A DNA stretch of 64,000 nucleotides from Datisca glomerata (lineage: Eukaryota > Streptophyta > Magnoliopsida > Cucurbitales > Datiscaceae). The stretch covers positions 4,769,541-4,833,540 of the forward strand of contig QANY01002976.1 in the NCBI GenBank assembly GCA_003255025.1. Direction: 5' to 3'. Below, in pieces: positions 34,530 through 47,800 of the stretch; the first letter of the stretch is position 1, and each line of letters begins with the position of its first letter. A program made the position numbers and the translations under genes. Under the pieces are notes generated by a model, which searched no databases, was not told the DNA's origin, and saw only the letters and a list, made by a program, of their open reading frames with translations.

Positions 34530-34962
34530 TTGACGAAGACCTTTTTTTGTTCAATCATTCATCCAAATTTTTCTTTCAATCATATTTAATACACGAATAA
34601 CAATTAAAAACTAAACCAATATAAATATAGTAACCCGATATAGAAATGCATGAATGCAAGACCCATCGCGTGAATATATACTATATTTCAGAAGTCACAT
34701 TTTATTCCACTACATTTCAAAAATTACTTTCAATTGACACCTTTTGAATACTACATTTCAAAACCACTTTTCAGTCCACTTCATTTCAAAAGTCACATTT
34801 TAGAAGTCAATTTTCAATCGACATATTAGACACATCTATATTTGATAAACGAATAAAACTGCGCCACAAATACCTTTTAATGGCATTTTAAGATTAGTAA
34901 AAATGAAGGTAGACAAAATTGTCTAAAAATCCCTCCTACTTCCACCTTTTATATATTATAGA
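34530..34962 (-). mobile_element. Helitron-like 5' terminus, copy 2
   Basis: On the minus strand it opens A|TCTATAATATATAAAAGG at 34962. It then follows copy 1 (19300-19683) through GTGGAAGTAGGAGG, GTCTACCTTCATT and TTGCATTCATGCATTTC. It carries an internal run of CATTTCAAAA repeats (34690-34810) that is shorter in copy 1. No Rep/helicase coding was seen; a non-autonomous Helitron is the simplest reading. Confidence 0.42.
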
Positions 34963-35431
34963 TTATTATGAGAATAGTGTAACATGATTTGAAATTCTAT
35001 AATAACTTTCATTAATTTAAATAAAATTAATTTTATTAAAGTTTAGTCTAGTATTATTAATTTAGTTAAAAATATTAATCAATAGTAGTTAAATTTAATG
35101 TAAAAATTACAATGAAAATATTTTTTTGCATAATATAACTGAATGGGTGGGTGTTTAAGTAACTTCTTATTATTCACACTAATTTATAATAAAACTTAAT
35201 TTATACCAAATAAAATATTTATAAATTATCTTTCATCATTTTATAAATTATCATCCATAATTAAATATGTGATTATCATATTTTCTCACCGATTGAATTA
35301 TCACAAATTCAACTATGATTAATTTTAGTTTGCGAGAACCACGAAGAAAAGTAGAGAGATTGAAATAGTAGAAAGCATAGGGCACCGAACAAGTAGGCTG
35401 AGCAGAAGAAAGGACTTGTCAGCTATCACCA

Positions 35432-35437
35432 TATAAA
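35432..35437 (+). promoter_or_regulatory. Probable TATA box of the UPL-type ligase gene
   Basis: TATAAA sits in CCATATAAACGCG, 463 bp before the start codon and upstream of a pyrimidine-rich leader (CCCCACCTTCTCCC near 35537) typical of plant transcription starts. A start site near 35465 is inferred, not shown. Confidence 0.5.
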
Positions 35438-35621
35438 CGCGCTTTTTCTTGCTTTGCAAGGGCTTCATTTTCTAAGTTAAAAAGAGAAATAAGGGAAGAA
35501 ATTTTATATTTTCTACAACACAAAGCGACTCTCAAACCCCACCTTCTCCCTTTCTTTGCTTCTGAGGCTGCCTTACTCTCTACCTTCTTCAATCCATCTT
35601 TCCCTCTTCTGTTTCTTTTGT

Positions 35622-35898
35622 ATGCTCCAACTCACGGATGTGTATGAATCAGTCGCCCTTCTCTCTTCTCGCCCTGGTATGCTTTCTCACCAAGTCTGCT
35701 GTTTTTATCTATCTTATCTGATCCATTATTCGTCAAGTCTAAATATTAGGGGTTTTGTCTTGGTTGATGCTACCGCCGATTTTCAGAATCGTTGTAAGTT
35801 CTTATATCGTCTTGTTCACTTCTTGTTATTGTGATGAATTTTTGTTTTTCATCGTTTTCAATGCAGTAGTTGAAAGTAGAGAAGTTGAGGTGAGATGA
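35622..35898 (+). promoter_or_regulatory. uORF in the leader of the ligase gene, overlapping the main ATG
   Basis: The leader appears to be spliced from CGTT|GTAAGT (exon end 35793) to ATGCAG|TAGTTG (exon start 35867). Across that junction an ATG at 35622 opens a 67-codon frame. Its TGA (35896-35898) overlaps the main ATG (35895-35897) as ATGA. If the transcript starts upstream of 35622, ribosomes must leak past or reinitiate to make the ligase. A second, out-of-frame uATG lies at about 35638. Confidence 0.5.
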
Positions 35899-38800
35899 CT
35901 ACTATACGATCGAGCTTGCCGTCGAGGCTACGGCAACTTCTATCCGGGGAGGGTTCCATTGGTCCCTCTGGCAAACTTGACTCTGAGCCTGTAAGTTAAC
36001 TTGCACTTTTTAAAAAAATATTTTATTCTACATATTGTCTTGCGCCGCCCCTGAATTGTTATTTTCTTTCCTGATTAGTGTTTTATAAGACATTTGCACT
36101 GACCGGTAAACCTAATATGGTTTGGTTGCTCCTTTTTATCTTATCTTATTGGGTTATGACGGAAATTGACGGTGTTGACTGATGTCTGCACTGTAGTGCA
36201 TTCTTATTGAAGTACGCGGTTCTTTCACACTCATTTTCATCACTTGATGGTCTTTAATTTGATTCTATCATCAATCAGTGCTTTGCTTGTAAAATGCTCT
36301 TTATGTATCGTTGTAGAGATTGCTTGTCTTTTGGATGTTTCAATTCTTGTTGTAGTTTATTTATCCCGGTAATGCCACAAATTAACTCAGAAAGTCATGT
36401 TATGCCGTTTCAGTTTTGAGGAAACTGGGTATTTCTACAGTAAATCCGCTCTGGTTTCCTGCAAGATGTTTCCCGACTTGCGAATCTTACATACAAAGCA
36501 GCTTCACATGGCTATTCATTTAAATTATTGTTTGAAGTGGTTGCATTTTGCATTATCAAATATTTCTAGTTCACGAGGGCAGGAGTTCAACTAGAGACCC
36601 AAATTTATGATACTATATGGCAATCCTTAATGCGTATTCTCGCAACACATTTTTATCTTTTTTATAAGAATAACACATTTATCTTTAGGCATGTATTATT
36701 AATGTAGACAGGTTAAGTAGACTGCATCTTTGCATTTACTTTCCTTATACGAGCTTCTTTATTGCTCCATGAAAAACAGCTTTCAGCATTTGATGGTTGT
36801 TCGAAGAATATAATTTAGGATGTAGGAGATGATTCTTACATATAAATCATATGCCAATTCAGAATTGAAAGCCAGTCGGTCATTCAAGTTGTCTTGTTGG
36901 CATGCCAATAATCATCCCTGTTGGGTGGTCGGTGTGGCTTTCAATTCATTTTATCATGTTTTTCTCTCATTCTGCACATGCTTTGTGATGATAGGGGGAT
37001 TTGGGCCTTCTCAACTATTTTATTGTGTATGGTCTATAAAGTTTTCAATGAGTTTCTTCTGCCCAAATATCTTGACAATCTTTTTATAACATTAATCCTT
37101 TGCGGCTCAAGTTCATATGCTCAAGTGTGATAAGTTAAAATTTGACTCAAGTTCTTAATTTCTTTTTTCTTTACAAAAAAGAATGGCTGTCGATATGTCA
37201 TTTTGATGAAGATGAGTATCCTTGTTCTCATTTATCAATCGGTGTATTCTATCATTAAGAAGGCATTTTATTGTTGCTTTTCTTTTAAAACAAAAATCGT
37301 CACATGCAACCAACTTCCCAGCATCTGTGGAGGTTTTATTCTTGTGGCATTGATGAAGATGGAAGGAGATCTCCCTTTTTTCATGGCCTGTTTTCTTGAT
37401 TTTGACACTTTTCCCTTTTTTTGTTTTTCTTTTTCTAGTTTTGATTTCTCTTTATCTATAGATTTTGGGCTCCTAGAAAAAGGGTCTATGGTTTACTATT
37501 GATAAAATAGGTTCAAGTTGATGTTGTGTTTTTATTAAAAAAGCCAAGAAACAAGACTTTTGGTATTAAATATGACTTTTCCATATATCATGAACAAATG
37601 GATACGTTGAAGGGATTAGGCTCATTGGCTTTTGCTTGACGGTTATATTTATAACTTTGACTATTGATGCCAATATAACGATTTAAGGTGATTATCCATA
37701 GTTTTCGTCAACATTGATACTTCTTTCAATGTTTTTGTAAGTTTGGAGCCTCGACATTTCTGTCAATACTAGCATTTTCCTCCTTATTGGTTACACATTA
37801 ACATATTGGAAAGACAATTTCTGTCTTTCCTATAAAAGCAACATTCAGTTCAAGATTAGAATTGTGTTTTCTCTATTTTAAATTTGAATTTTGAAATTTG
37901 GGGTTGGTCTAGAATTAGATCTTGGAAGACGCTTGGATTAAATGATTACCCTCTCTCAACGAATTTTCCCAATTATTTTGTTTGTGGTCATAATGTTCCT
38001 ATAGTCAACTTCCTTGATATTGCAAATTCTCATATTCTTGGAAGTTAGAGTTTTCACTTTTATTGAGATCTCATGATGGGGACATTCTCCAACCATGTTC
38101 CCCGTGATATAAATAATTTGTCCTTATGAGTCCGTTGTAGTTTGGTGAGTTCTCTTCTAAATCTTAATTTGTTGCTATTTGGCGGAGGCTTATTCTTCTT
38201 TGGCAGTTAGTTAACTTTAAGATGATTTGGAAGGTGAAAGTTCCTAAAAGATCATTTCTAGTGCTTGGAGCCTTGTCCACGTAAAGATAATTACTCGTAA
38301 AATGATTCAGAAGAGATTCCTACCAGGGTTCTCTATCCTAGTTGATGTTTTATGCTTGCGTGGCATGGGATCACATTGACCATTTATTTCTCCATGGCAA
38401 TGTATGCGCTAAGCGAGGTCCAGGTCCTTGCCTCATATACGTTTGAGCGAGCCTTCAATGAGGTGCCTACAAGTCTCGAGACAACTTCAAAAGTCGGAAA
38501 AATTATTTTGAGCTTTTCAATACTACAATTGTCAAAGTGGGTTACTTTTCTTTCCCAACATTTATTTTAAAACCATAAGTCCTAGGGCCTAGGAAGCATT
38601 GATACTCCTATTTGCACAGAGTATTCACTGTATTCTTGCGGACTCTGATACGCGTCCGACACGTTCCGTCATGTGTCCGACATGCTAAAATTGTCTGTTA
38701 TTTTTATTAGATTTTCATTTTGGACACGTCATGTCATGTCCCTGATACATTTCGACACCTTCCAGACACGTTTTGGGAAAATTTTTAAATAATGAAATAT

Positions 38801-41800
38801 AAAATGGTGTAAAATGAAATTAACAATATTTTACATTGCAAATAAAGAAAGAGTAATGGTGAAAATAGATAAAAATATATTAAATTTAAAATAACACAAA
38901 ATCTTGCCAACACCCTTTACCTTTAAACTTCCTAAAACTAAAACTCACTGGATCCATCAGCGAGATCTGCGGCCAATGTCATTATTTTAATCCATCTTCT
39001 TGATATGATTGGTATTGCAATTAGTTTCTTTATGCAAATATCTATTATGCATACTTATAAATATATATGGGACACTTCCGCGTTTTCCTACTTTTTTAAG
39101 AAATGGGGTGTCGGCGCGTCGTATCCTTGTCTTATGTCGGTATTCATGCTTCTTATCCTAGGGCAGTGTGTAGCGTTGATAACATAAATTGTTTTCCCAT
39201 CTTTTCCTAGTCTCTCTATCTCTCTGCTGTTTATTGGTGATAACTTTGTGATTTGGAAATAGTTGTGTTATTTGATAGAAAATTGGGCCAATGAAGTATT
39301 TTTAATGTTTTTTTTTGTTATATGATACTTGATGCTTTCCTGTTGATGTATTTTGGTTTTTTATAACTTGTTCATGATTATCTTTCATTAGCATATTGAC
39401 AATTATATGTGTGTGTGTATGTGTATAATTTGTAAGGAGTTATTTATGTAGTGTGCCTCGCTTCGATGAATCCCTTGCTTAATTATCGTTTCGCGCTTAC
39501 TCCCTAGGGGAATGTTCGCGCCTCCGTGTGCTTATCGCCTTTAACTACACTGCTCCATGGTAATATCACCCACTTGTCGTGGGGTACATAGGGTGAAAAT
39601 GTGTTTGAGGAAGTCTTGCTGGTTAACCGTTTAAGAAACAGGAAGAAGCATGTGTTCTGCAACTAATGTTACTATTGCTTTGAACTGTTTGGAAAGAGAG
39701 AAACTGTAGTTGTTTTAAAGATGTTTTTGAAGACATCAAGTCTATTTGGTTTAAATTCACTTCTCAGCTCCCTGTTTGTTAGGTGTTTGTATTTTTGTTT
39801 TTTCTGTTTTTCAAATTAAAAATGACCCTAAAACAAGTTTACCAAATGCATGGTCTAATTTAATTGATTTTGAAAACTGCTTTTATGCAAATTGTAGGAA
39901 ATTTATATTAGAATACTTTTTGAATATTGCTACCAAACATGTTTTCGGATATTATATTTTTTTTCAAAAAGAATATTGTTTCTCTTGCTTTCACTTTTCT
40001 GAAAATTCATTTTTAAATTATGAAAAGACAAGCCCTTTTGTATAATTGATAGTTTTGTTTTATGCTAGGCTTGACTCCTTTAAGTTGTACTTTGCGCATC
40101 TTCTTGACCCTTCAGAGTCAGGAGGAAGCCTCATACCCATCGTATTGGTCAATTGCTTCTAGTTCCATTTTTGTTAGAAAGAAGATAGAACTAATAATGC
40201 CGCACCGTTCCCCATTTTGTTTGAAAGAAGATAGAACTATACTTATCCACTGAACCTTTTTTTGACATTTTAACGCGATACAATATTTATTCTTATTAAA
40301 AGATAATTTTTATATTCACAATACACCTGAATGGTCTCTAATCCTTAGAAGTTTTGTACTCTTATATGTTACATTGTTTTGTGCAACAATTTATCCTGAA
40401 TAATTGCTTTGCAGCCTCCAAAAATCAAATCCTTTACCGACAAAGTGATCCAATGTCCTTTACAAGATATAGCAATACCTCTTTCAGGTTTTCGTTGGGA
40501 GTACAATAAGGTGATAGCAAGTTATTATCTTCAAGTCAAGTTCTTTATTGCTCTTTCTCTCTCAACCTAATTGTTCTTTCATTTCAGGGGAATTTTCACC
40601 ATTGGAGGCCACTGTTTCTGCATTTTGATACATATTTCAAAACATATCTATCATGTAGGAATGATCTCCTCTTGTCAGATAAACTTCTAGAGGATGATAT
40701 TCCATTTCCAAAACATGCAGTTCTACAAATTCTACGTGTAATGCAAATAATTTTAGAGAATTGCCATAACAAGTGCTCATTCGATGGATTAGAGGTAAGA
40801 TGATGCTGTGGAGGCAAAAGGCATGTTTAGATGTTATCATCTTTTTGCTAGTGCCTGAGTATTTCTTGTTCTAATACTTTCTAGTTCTTCATTCTTCAGC
40901 ATTTCAAGCTCCTACTTGCATCAACAGATCCTGAGATCCTTGTAGCTTCATTAGAAACTCTTTCTGCGCTTGTAAAAATTATTCCATCCAAGCTTCATGG
41001 AAGGGGGAAGTTGATTGGTTGTGGCTCTGTAAACAGCTCTCTATTATCTCTAGCACAGGGATGGGGAAGCAAGGACGAGGGCTTGGGTTTATATTCATGT
41101 GTTATGGCAAATGAGAGAACTCAAGAGGAAGGCCTCTGTTTATTTCCATCCGACATAGAAAATGATCTTAATGAGACTCAATATCGGATAGGTTCTACCC
41201 TATATTTTGAGTTGCATGGGCTCAATTCTCAAAACATTGAGGAGAATAATAGCAATTTAACTTTGTCTGGTATGAAAGTTATAAATATGCCTGATCTGCA
41301 TTTGCGAAAGGAAGATGATCTGGTATTGCTGAAACAGTGCGTTGAGCAATATAACGTGCCATCTGAACTTCGCTTCTCGCTGCTGACTAGGATTAGATAT
41401 GCTCGTTCCTTTCGATCCCCAAGAATATGCAGGCTATACAGCAGAATATGTCTTCTTGCTTTCATTGTACTTGTCCAGTCTGGTGATGCTCATGATGAAC
41501 TCGTCTCCTTTTTTGCTAATGAGCCAGAATATACAAATGAGTTAATTAGAACTGTGCGTTCTGAAGAAACAGTATCAGGAGCTATTAGGACACTTGCAAT
41601 GCTTGCCTTGGGAGCTCAGTTAGCTGCGTATTCATCTTCTCAACAGCGTGCACGGATATTAAGTGGTTCTAGTATTAGCTTTGCTGGGGGAAACCGCATG
41701 ATTCTCCTGAATGTGTTCCAAAGGGCTGTTTTGTCACTGAAAAATTCTAGTGATCCATCATCTCTTGCCTTTGTTGAAGCACTTCTTCAGTTTTATTTGC

Positions 41801-44800
41801 TCCATGTAGTTTCATCCTCAACATCTGGGAGCAATATTCGTGGGTCAGGCATGGTTCCTAGTTTCTTACCTCTTCTTGAGGATTCAGAACCTACTCATTT
41901 GCATCTTGTTTGTTCTGCTGTGAAAACTCTACAGAAGCTCATGGATTTTAGCAGTTCAGCTGTTTCTCTGTTTAAAGAGTCGGGGGGAGTTGAACTTTTG
42001 GCTCAGAGGCTACAGATAGAAGTACATAGAGTAATTGGCGTAGGCAGGGCCGATACTAACGCAATGGTTATTGGTGAAAGCTCCAGATATAGTGATGATC
42101 AGCTGTACCCCCAAAAGAGGCTCATTAAAGTGTCATTGAAGGCACTGGGGTCTGCTACATATGTCCCGAACTCCACAAGATCCCAGAATTCCCATGATAA
42201 CTCCTTACTCTCTACTTTGTCATTGATATTTGAGAGTGTAGAAAAATTTGGAGGTGACATTTATTACTCAGCTGTGACTTTTATGAGTGAAATCATACAC
42301 AGAGACCCAACGTGTTTTTCTATTTTGCATGAAGTGGGTCTTCCGGATGCTTTTTTATCTTCAGTTGTTGGTCGAATACTTCCATCTTCCAAGGCTCTAA
42401 CATGTGTTCCTAATGGCCTTGGGGCCATCTGTCTCAATGCCAAAGGTTTAGAGGCAGTGAAAGAAACTTCAGCATTAAGGTTCCTTGTTGACATTTTCAC
42501 CAGTAAGAAATACGTTTTAGCAATGAATGAGGCTATCGTTCCTTTTGCAAATGCAGTGGAAGAGCTTCTGCGCCATGTATCTTCATTAAGAGTTATTGGT
42601 GTCGATATCATCATTGAAGTAATTGAGAAAATCGCTTCCTTCAGTGAAAATAGCTTTACAGATTTATCAGGAAAGGTTAATGGGAGTACTGCCATGGAAA
42701 TGGATTCTGATGGAAAGGACAATGGTGGCGGATGCTCTCTGGTTGATTCGACTGTAGAAGGGGTTGGTGGTGATCAATTCATCCAATTATGTATCTTTCA
42801 TGTGATGGTATTGGTTCATAGAACAATGGAAAATGCTGAAACATGTCGTTTGTTTGTGGAGAAATCAGGAATTGAAGCTTTATTAAAGCTTCTATTGCGT
42901 CCGAGTATTGCACAGTCCTCTGATGGGATGTCTGTTGCTTTGCACAGCACTATGGTCTTCAAGGGGTTCACCCAGCACCATTCTGCTCCATTGACACGTG
43001 CATTTTGCTCCTCTCTTAGGGAGCATTTGAAGAAAGCTTTAAATGGGCTTGGGTTGGTTTCAGGGTCCTTTTTATTGGATCCTAGGATGACACAGGACGA
43101 GGGGATCTTTACCTCACTTTTCCTTGTTGAGTTCCTTCTATTTCTTGCTGCCTCAAAAGACAACCGCTGGATAACTGCATTGCTAACAGAATTTGGAAAT
43201 GGTAGCAAGGATGTGTTAGAAGATATTGGACGGTTACACCGTGAAGTTTTATGGCAGATTGCACTTCTTGAAGATGCCAAACCTGAAATGGAAGATGGTA
43301 CTGGTTCTACTACTGAGTTGCAGAACTCAGAATTGAATTTAATTGAAACTGAACAGCAAACATTGAATTCATTCAGGCAGTTTCTTGATCCCTTACTGAG
43401 GAGGAGGAATTCTGGATGGAGTATTGAATCTCAGTTTTTTGATCTTATTAACCTGTATCGTGATCTTGGTCGTGCCACTAGTACTCATCAAAGACTTGGT
43501 TCTGATGGTCCATTTCACTTGCGGTTTGGAGCCAGTAATCATCAGTCTCATCATACTGGTTCTTCAGATGCAGCTGGGGCTGGTAGAAAAGAATACGACA
43601 AGCAGAGGACCTATTATTCTTCTTGCTGTGTCATGGTGAGATCCCTTTCATTCCACATTACCCATTTGTTTCAAGAGGTGGGAAAAGTGATGCTGCTTCC
43701 TAATCGACGACGGGATGATATTGTAAATGTATCCCCTTCATCCAAGTCCGCAGCTTCTACTTTTGCCTCTATTGTGCTAGATCACATGAATTTTGGCGGT
43801 CATGTAAATGCTTCTGGATCTGAGGGTTCGATATCAGCAAAGTGCCGCTACTTTGGTAAGGTTATTGAGTTTGTTGATAGCATTCTACTGGACAGGCCAG
43901 ATTCCTGTAATCCTGTTCTGCTCAATTGCTTATATGGAAATGGAGGTCTGCAATCAGTTTTGACTACATTTGAAGCTACCAGTCAATTGCTCTTCACGAT
44001 TAATAGAGCTCCTGCATCCCCAATGGATACTGATGATGGGAACTTTAGACCAGAGGAAAAGGAGGATACTGATCATTCATGGATTCATGGTCCTTTGTCT
44101 AGCTATGGCAAACTCATGGATCACCTTGTGACTTCGTCTTTCATATTATCTCCATCAACTAAACACTTGCTGGCACAACCTCTGACAGTTGGGGATGTTC
44201 CATTTCCGCGGGATGCTGAGACTTTTGTGAAGGTCCTCCAGTCCATGGTGTTGAAGGCGGTCCTTCCTGTTTGGACTCATCCCCATTTTGTTGATTGCAG
44301 TTGTGAATTCATTAGCACAGTTGTTTCAATCATTAAACATATTTATTCTGGGGTTGAAGTGAAAAATGTCAATAGCAATGTTGGTTCTCGACTAACCGCG
44401 CCTCCTCCAAATGAAACAACTATTTCAACAATTGTGGAGATGGGATTTTCCAGGACTAGGGCAGAAGAAGCCCTTAGGCAGGTTGGATCAAATAGTGTGG
44501 AATTGGCGATGGAATGGTTGTTCTCTCACCCAGAAGATACCCAAGAAGATGATGAACTTGCCCGCGCACTTGCCATGTCTCTAGGAAACTCTGGGTCAGA
44601 CCCTAAGGAACCTGTAAGTGACAACTCTCAGCAGCTTGAGGAAGTGATTATCCATCTTCCTCCTATTGAGGAGTTGTTGTCCACATGTTCAAAGCTTCTG
44701 CAGATGAAAGAACCTCTAGCTTTCCCAGTTCGAGACCTGCTTCTGATGTTATGTTCCCAAAATGAAGGTGAACATAGGCCCAATGTCATCTCTTTTATTG

Positions 44801-47800
44801 TTGACCGTTTGAAGGGTTGTGATTCAGTTGCTGACAGTGGAAACAGTACCTTGTTGTCTGGTCTTTTTCATATTCTAGCTTTAATTCTTCATGAAGATTC
44901 AGTTGCACGGGAAGTTGCTTCCAGCAATGGTTTGTTGACAATTGCATTGAATCTACTTTCCCAATGGGAGTCTGTATCGGCTGATGGTATAAAAAAGGAA
45001 GTTCCGAAGTGGGTAACAGCTGCTTTTCTTGCTATTGATCGGCTGTTGCAGGTGGAACAGAAGTTCAATTCTGAAGTTGCTGAGCAGTTGAAGAGGGATA
45101 ATATTAATAATCAGCAAATATCTCTTACCATTGAAGAAGACAAGCAGTACAAGGGATCATCAACCAAGCTTATTAATATAGACGAGCAAAAGAGACTTAT
45201 CGAAATTGCCTGTAGTTGTATCAAGAACAAGGTTCCCTCTGAAACGATGCATGCTGTTCTGCAATTATGCTCTACTCTCACCAAATCTCATCCCGTTGCT
45301 GTTAATTTTCTTGATGCTGGGGGGTTAAGTTTACTTCTTTCTCTGCCAACCGGTAGCCTCTTTCCTGGGTTTGACAGTGTGGCGTCAACTATCATTCGCC
45401 ATGTCCTTGAAGATCCCCAAACTCTGCAGCAGGCAATGGAATCTGAAATAAAGCATAGCCTAGCGGCTGCTGCAAATAGACATCCAAATGGAAGAGTCAC
45501 TCCCCGGAACTTTTTGTTAGGTTTAAACTCAGTTATTTCACGTGATCCATATATTTTTATGCTGGCTGCTCAGTCTGTTTGCCAAGTTGAGATGGTAGGT
45601 GAGAGGCCCTATGTTGTTCTTGTGAAAGAGCGGGAGAAAGATAAATACAAAGACAAAGATAAAGAGAAGGAGAGACCATTGGAAAAAGATACAGCGCAGA
45701 CTGTAGATGGGAAAGTGGGTTTGAGTAATTTAAATTCAGTATCTTCTGGGAATGCTCATGGAAAACTTCATGATTCAAATGGGAAGAGTGTTAAAGTTCA
45801 TCGGCGATGTTCTCAGAGTTTTACTACTGTGATTGAGCTTCTACTGGATTCTGTATATACATATATCCCCCCTCTAAAAGATGATGTTTCCAAAGAGGTA
45901 AATCGTATTTTTCCATCACCATCTGCGACCGCATCATCATCTGCCATGGACATTGATGTTACTGCCAAAGGAAAGGGAAAAGCCATTGCGACCACGTCTG
46001 AAGATAATGAAGCAAACAGGGAAGATGATTCTGCATCACTGGCGAAGGTTGTATTTATTTTCAAGCTTTTGACGGAGAGCTTATTGATGTATGGTTCTTC
46101 TATCCATGTCCTGCTTCGTAGAGATGCTGAAGTTAGTAGTTCCAAAGGTCCTCATCAGAAGGGTTCTACTGCTGTATGTGCTGGTGGAATTTTTCACCAT
46201 ATAATTCACAAGTTCCTTCAATCATCTCGAAGTTCTAAGAAGGAAAAGAAAATTGATGGTGACTGGAGACATAAATTAGCAAGTAGGGCCAGTCACTTTT
46301 TGGTCGCGTCATGTGTTCGCTCTAGTGAGGCAAGGAAGAGGGTTTTTACAGAGATTGGTTATATCTTTAATGATTTCGTTGATTCATGTAACGGTTTCAG
46401 GGCACCAAGCAATGTTTTACAAGCTTTTGTTGATTTGCTCAGTGATGTACTGGAAGCTCGTACCCCCACTGGCTCATCCATTGCAGCAGAAGCATCTGCA
46501 TGTTTTATAGATACTGGTCTAGTAAGACATATGACTCGGATTCTCCAAGTATTGGATCTTGACCATGCTGATTCGCCAAGAATTGTTGCAGGCCTTGTTA
46601 AATCCCTCGAGTTGGTTTCCAAGGAATATGTTCATTCTGCTGATTCAAATACTGTGAAGGGTGAGAGTTCAACAAAAACTCTTGATCTCAGTCAGCCAGG
46701 GAGGGAACAGAACGCGGCAGAGACATCACGTTCAATGGAAACTTCATCTCGGACCATTCATGATTCCTTGCCAGCTGGCCGTATCGAGTCTTATGATGCT
46801 AACCAAACCTATGGTGGGTCCGAGGCTGTTACAGATGATATGGAACATGATCAAGATCTTGATGGAGGTTTTGCTCCTCCTTCTGAGGATGAATATATGC
46901 GAGAAACTTCAGAAGATGCTAGGGGTCTTGAAGATGGCATTGAGAATGTGGGCATACGATTTGAAATCCAGCCTCGTGTTCAAGAAAATCTTGATGAAGA
47001 CGATGATGAGGACATGTCTGGTGATGATGTGGATGAAGTAGATGAAGACGAAGATGAGGATGAGGATGACGAGGAGCAAAATGATTTGGAAGAGGATGAA
47101 GTCCATCATCTTCCACATCCTGACACAGATCAGGATGATCATGAGATTGATGATGATGAGTTTGATGAGGAAGTATTAGAGGAGGATGATGAAGATGATG
47201 AGGATGATGAAGATGAAGTTATACTAAGACTGGAAGAGGGTATGAATGGAATAAATGTTTTTGATCATATAGAGGTATTCGGCAGAGATGATACTTCTCC
47301 AAATGAAACTCTCCATGTCATGCCAGTTGAGATATTTGGTTCTAGACGCCGTACTACATCCATTTATAGCCTCTTGGGTAGAACCGGTGACAGTACTTCA
47401 CCCTTACGGCATCCTCTTCTAGGACTGCCGTCCTCTCAACTTTCAGCCCCTCCTAGACAATCTGGTATTCTATTTTTGTTTGTTTCTCTTATTTTTGTTG
47501 GTTCTTAGGTTGGCTTATATTTTTTAACATAGTAAATCGTGTTTGATAGTGATTAACCTCATGTGATTGTTAGTTTCAGAGAACGGTCTATCTCTTTCAG
47601 ATAGTAACTTGGAGAACAACTCGTCAGCGTTGGATATTATTTTCCGTTCTTTGAGGAGTGGACGCCATAGTCACCGCCTGAACTTATGGGCTAGTGATAA
47701 CCAGCTTATGGGTGGATCCAATGCAGGGGCGGTACCGCAAGGCCTTGAAGAATTGCTTGTGTCAAAATTGAGGCGACCATCCCCTGAGAAGCCTTCTGAT

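Larger units (their letters stand above)
35991..40414 (+). other. Intron 1 of the ligase gene (4.4 kb) with old insertions
   Basis: This is the longest intron of the gene, lying between codons 32 and 33. It holds a LINE-type fossil (37900-38420), a Mutator-type MITE (38589-39155) and otherwise AT-rich DNA. A (GT)n-like run TATGTGTGTGTGTATGTG lies at 39406-39423. Confidence 0.9.

Noticed and set aside
47465..47508. Read-through of exon 4 into a short Phe/Val-rich tail and stop
   Set aside because: A GT donor at 47465 and the in-phase exon at 47580 restore the family sequence (RQSENGLSL), so this is intron, not a protein end.
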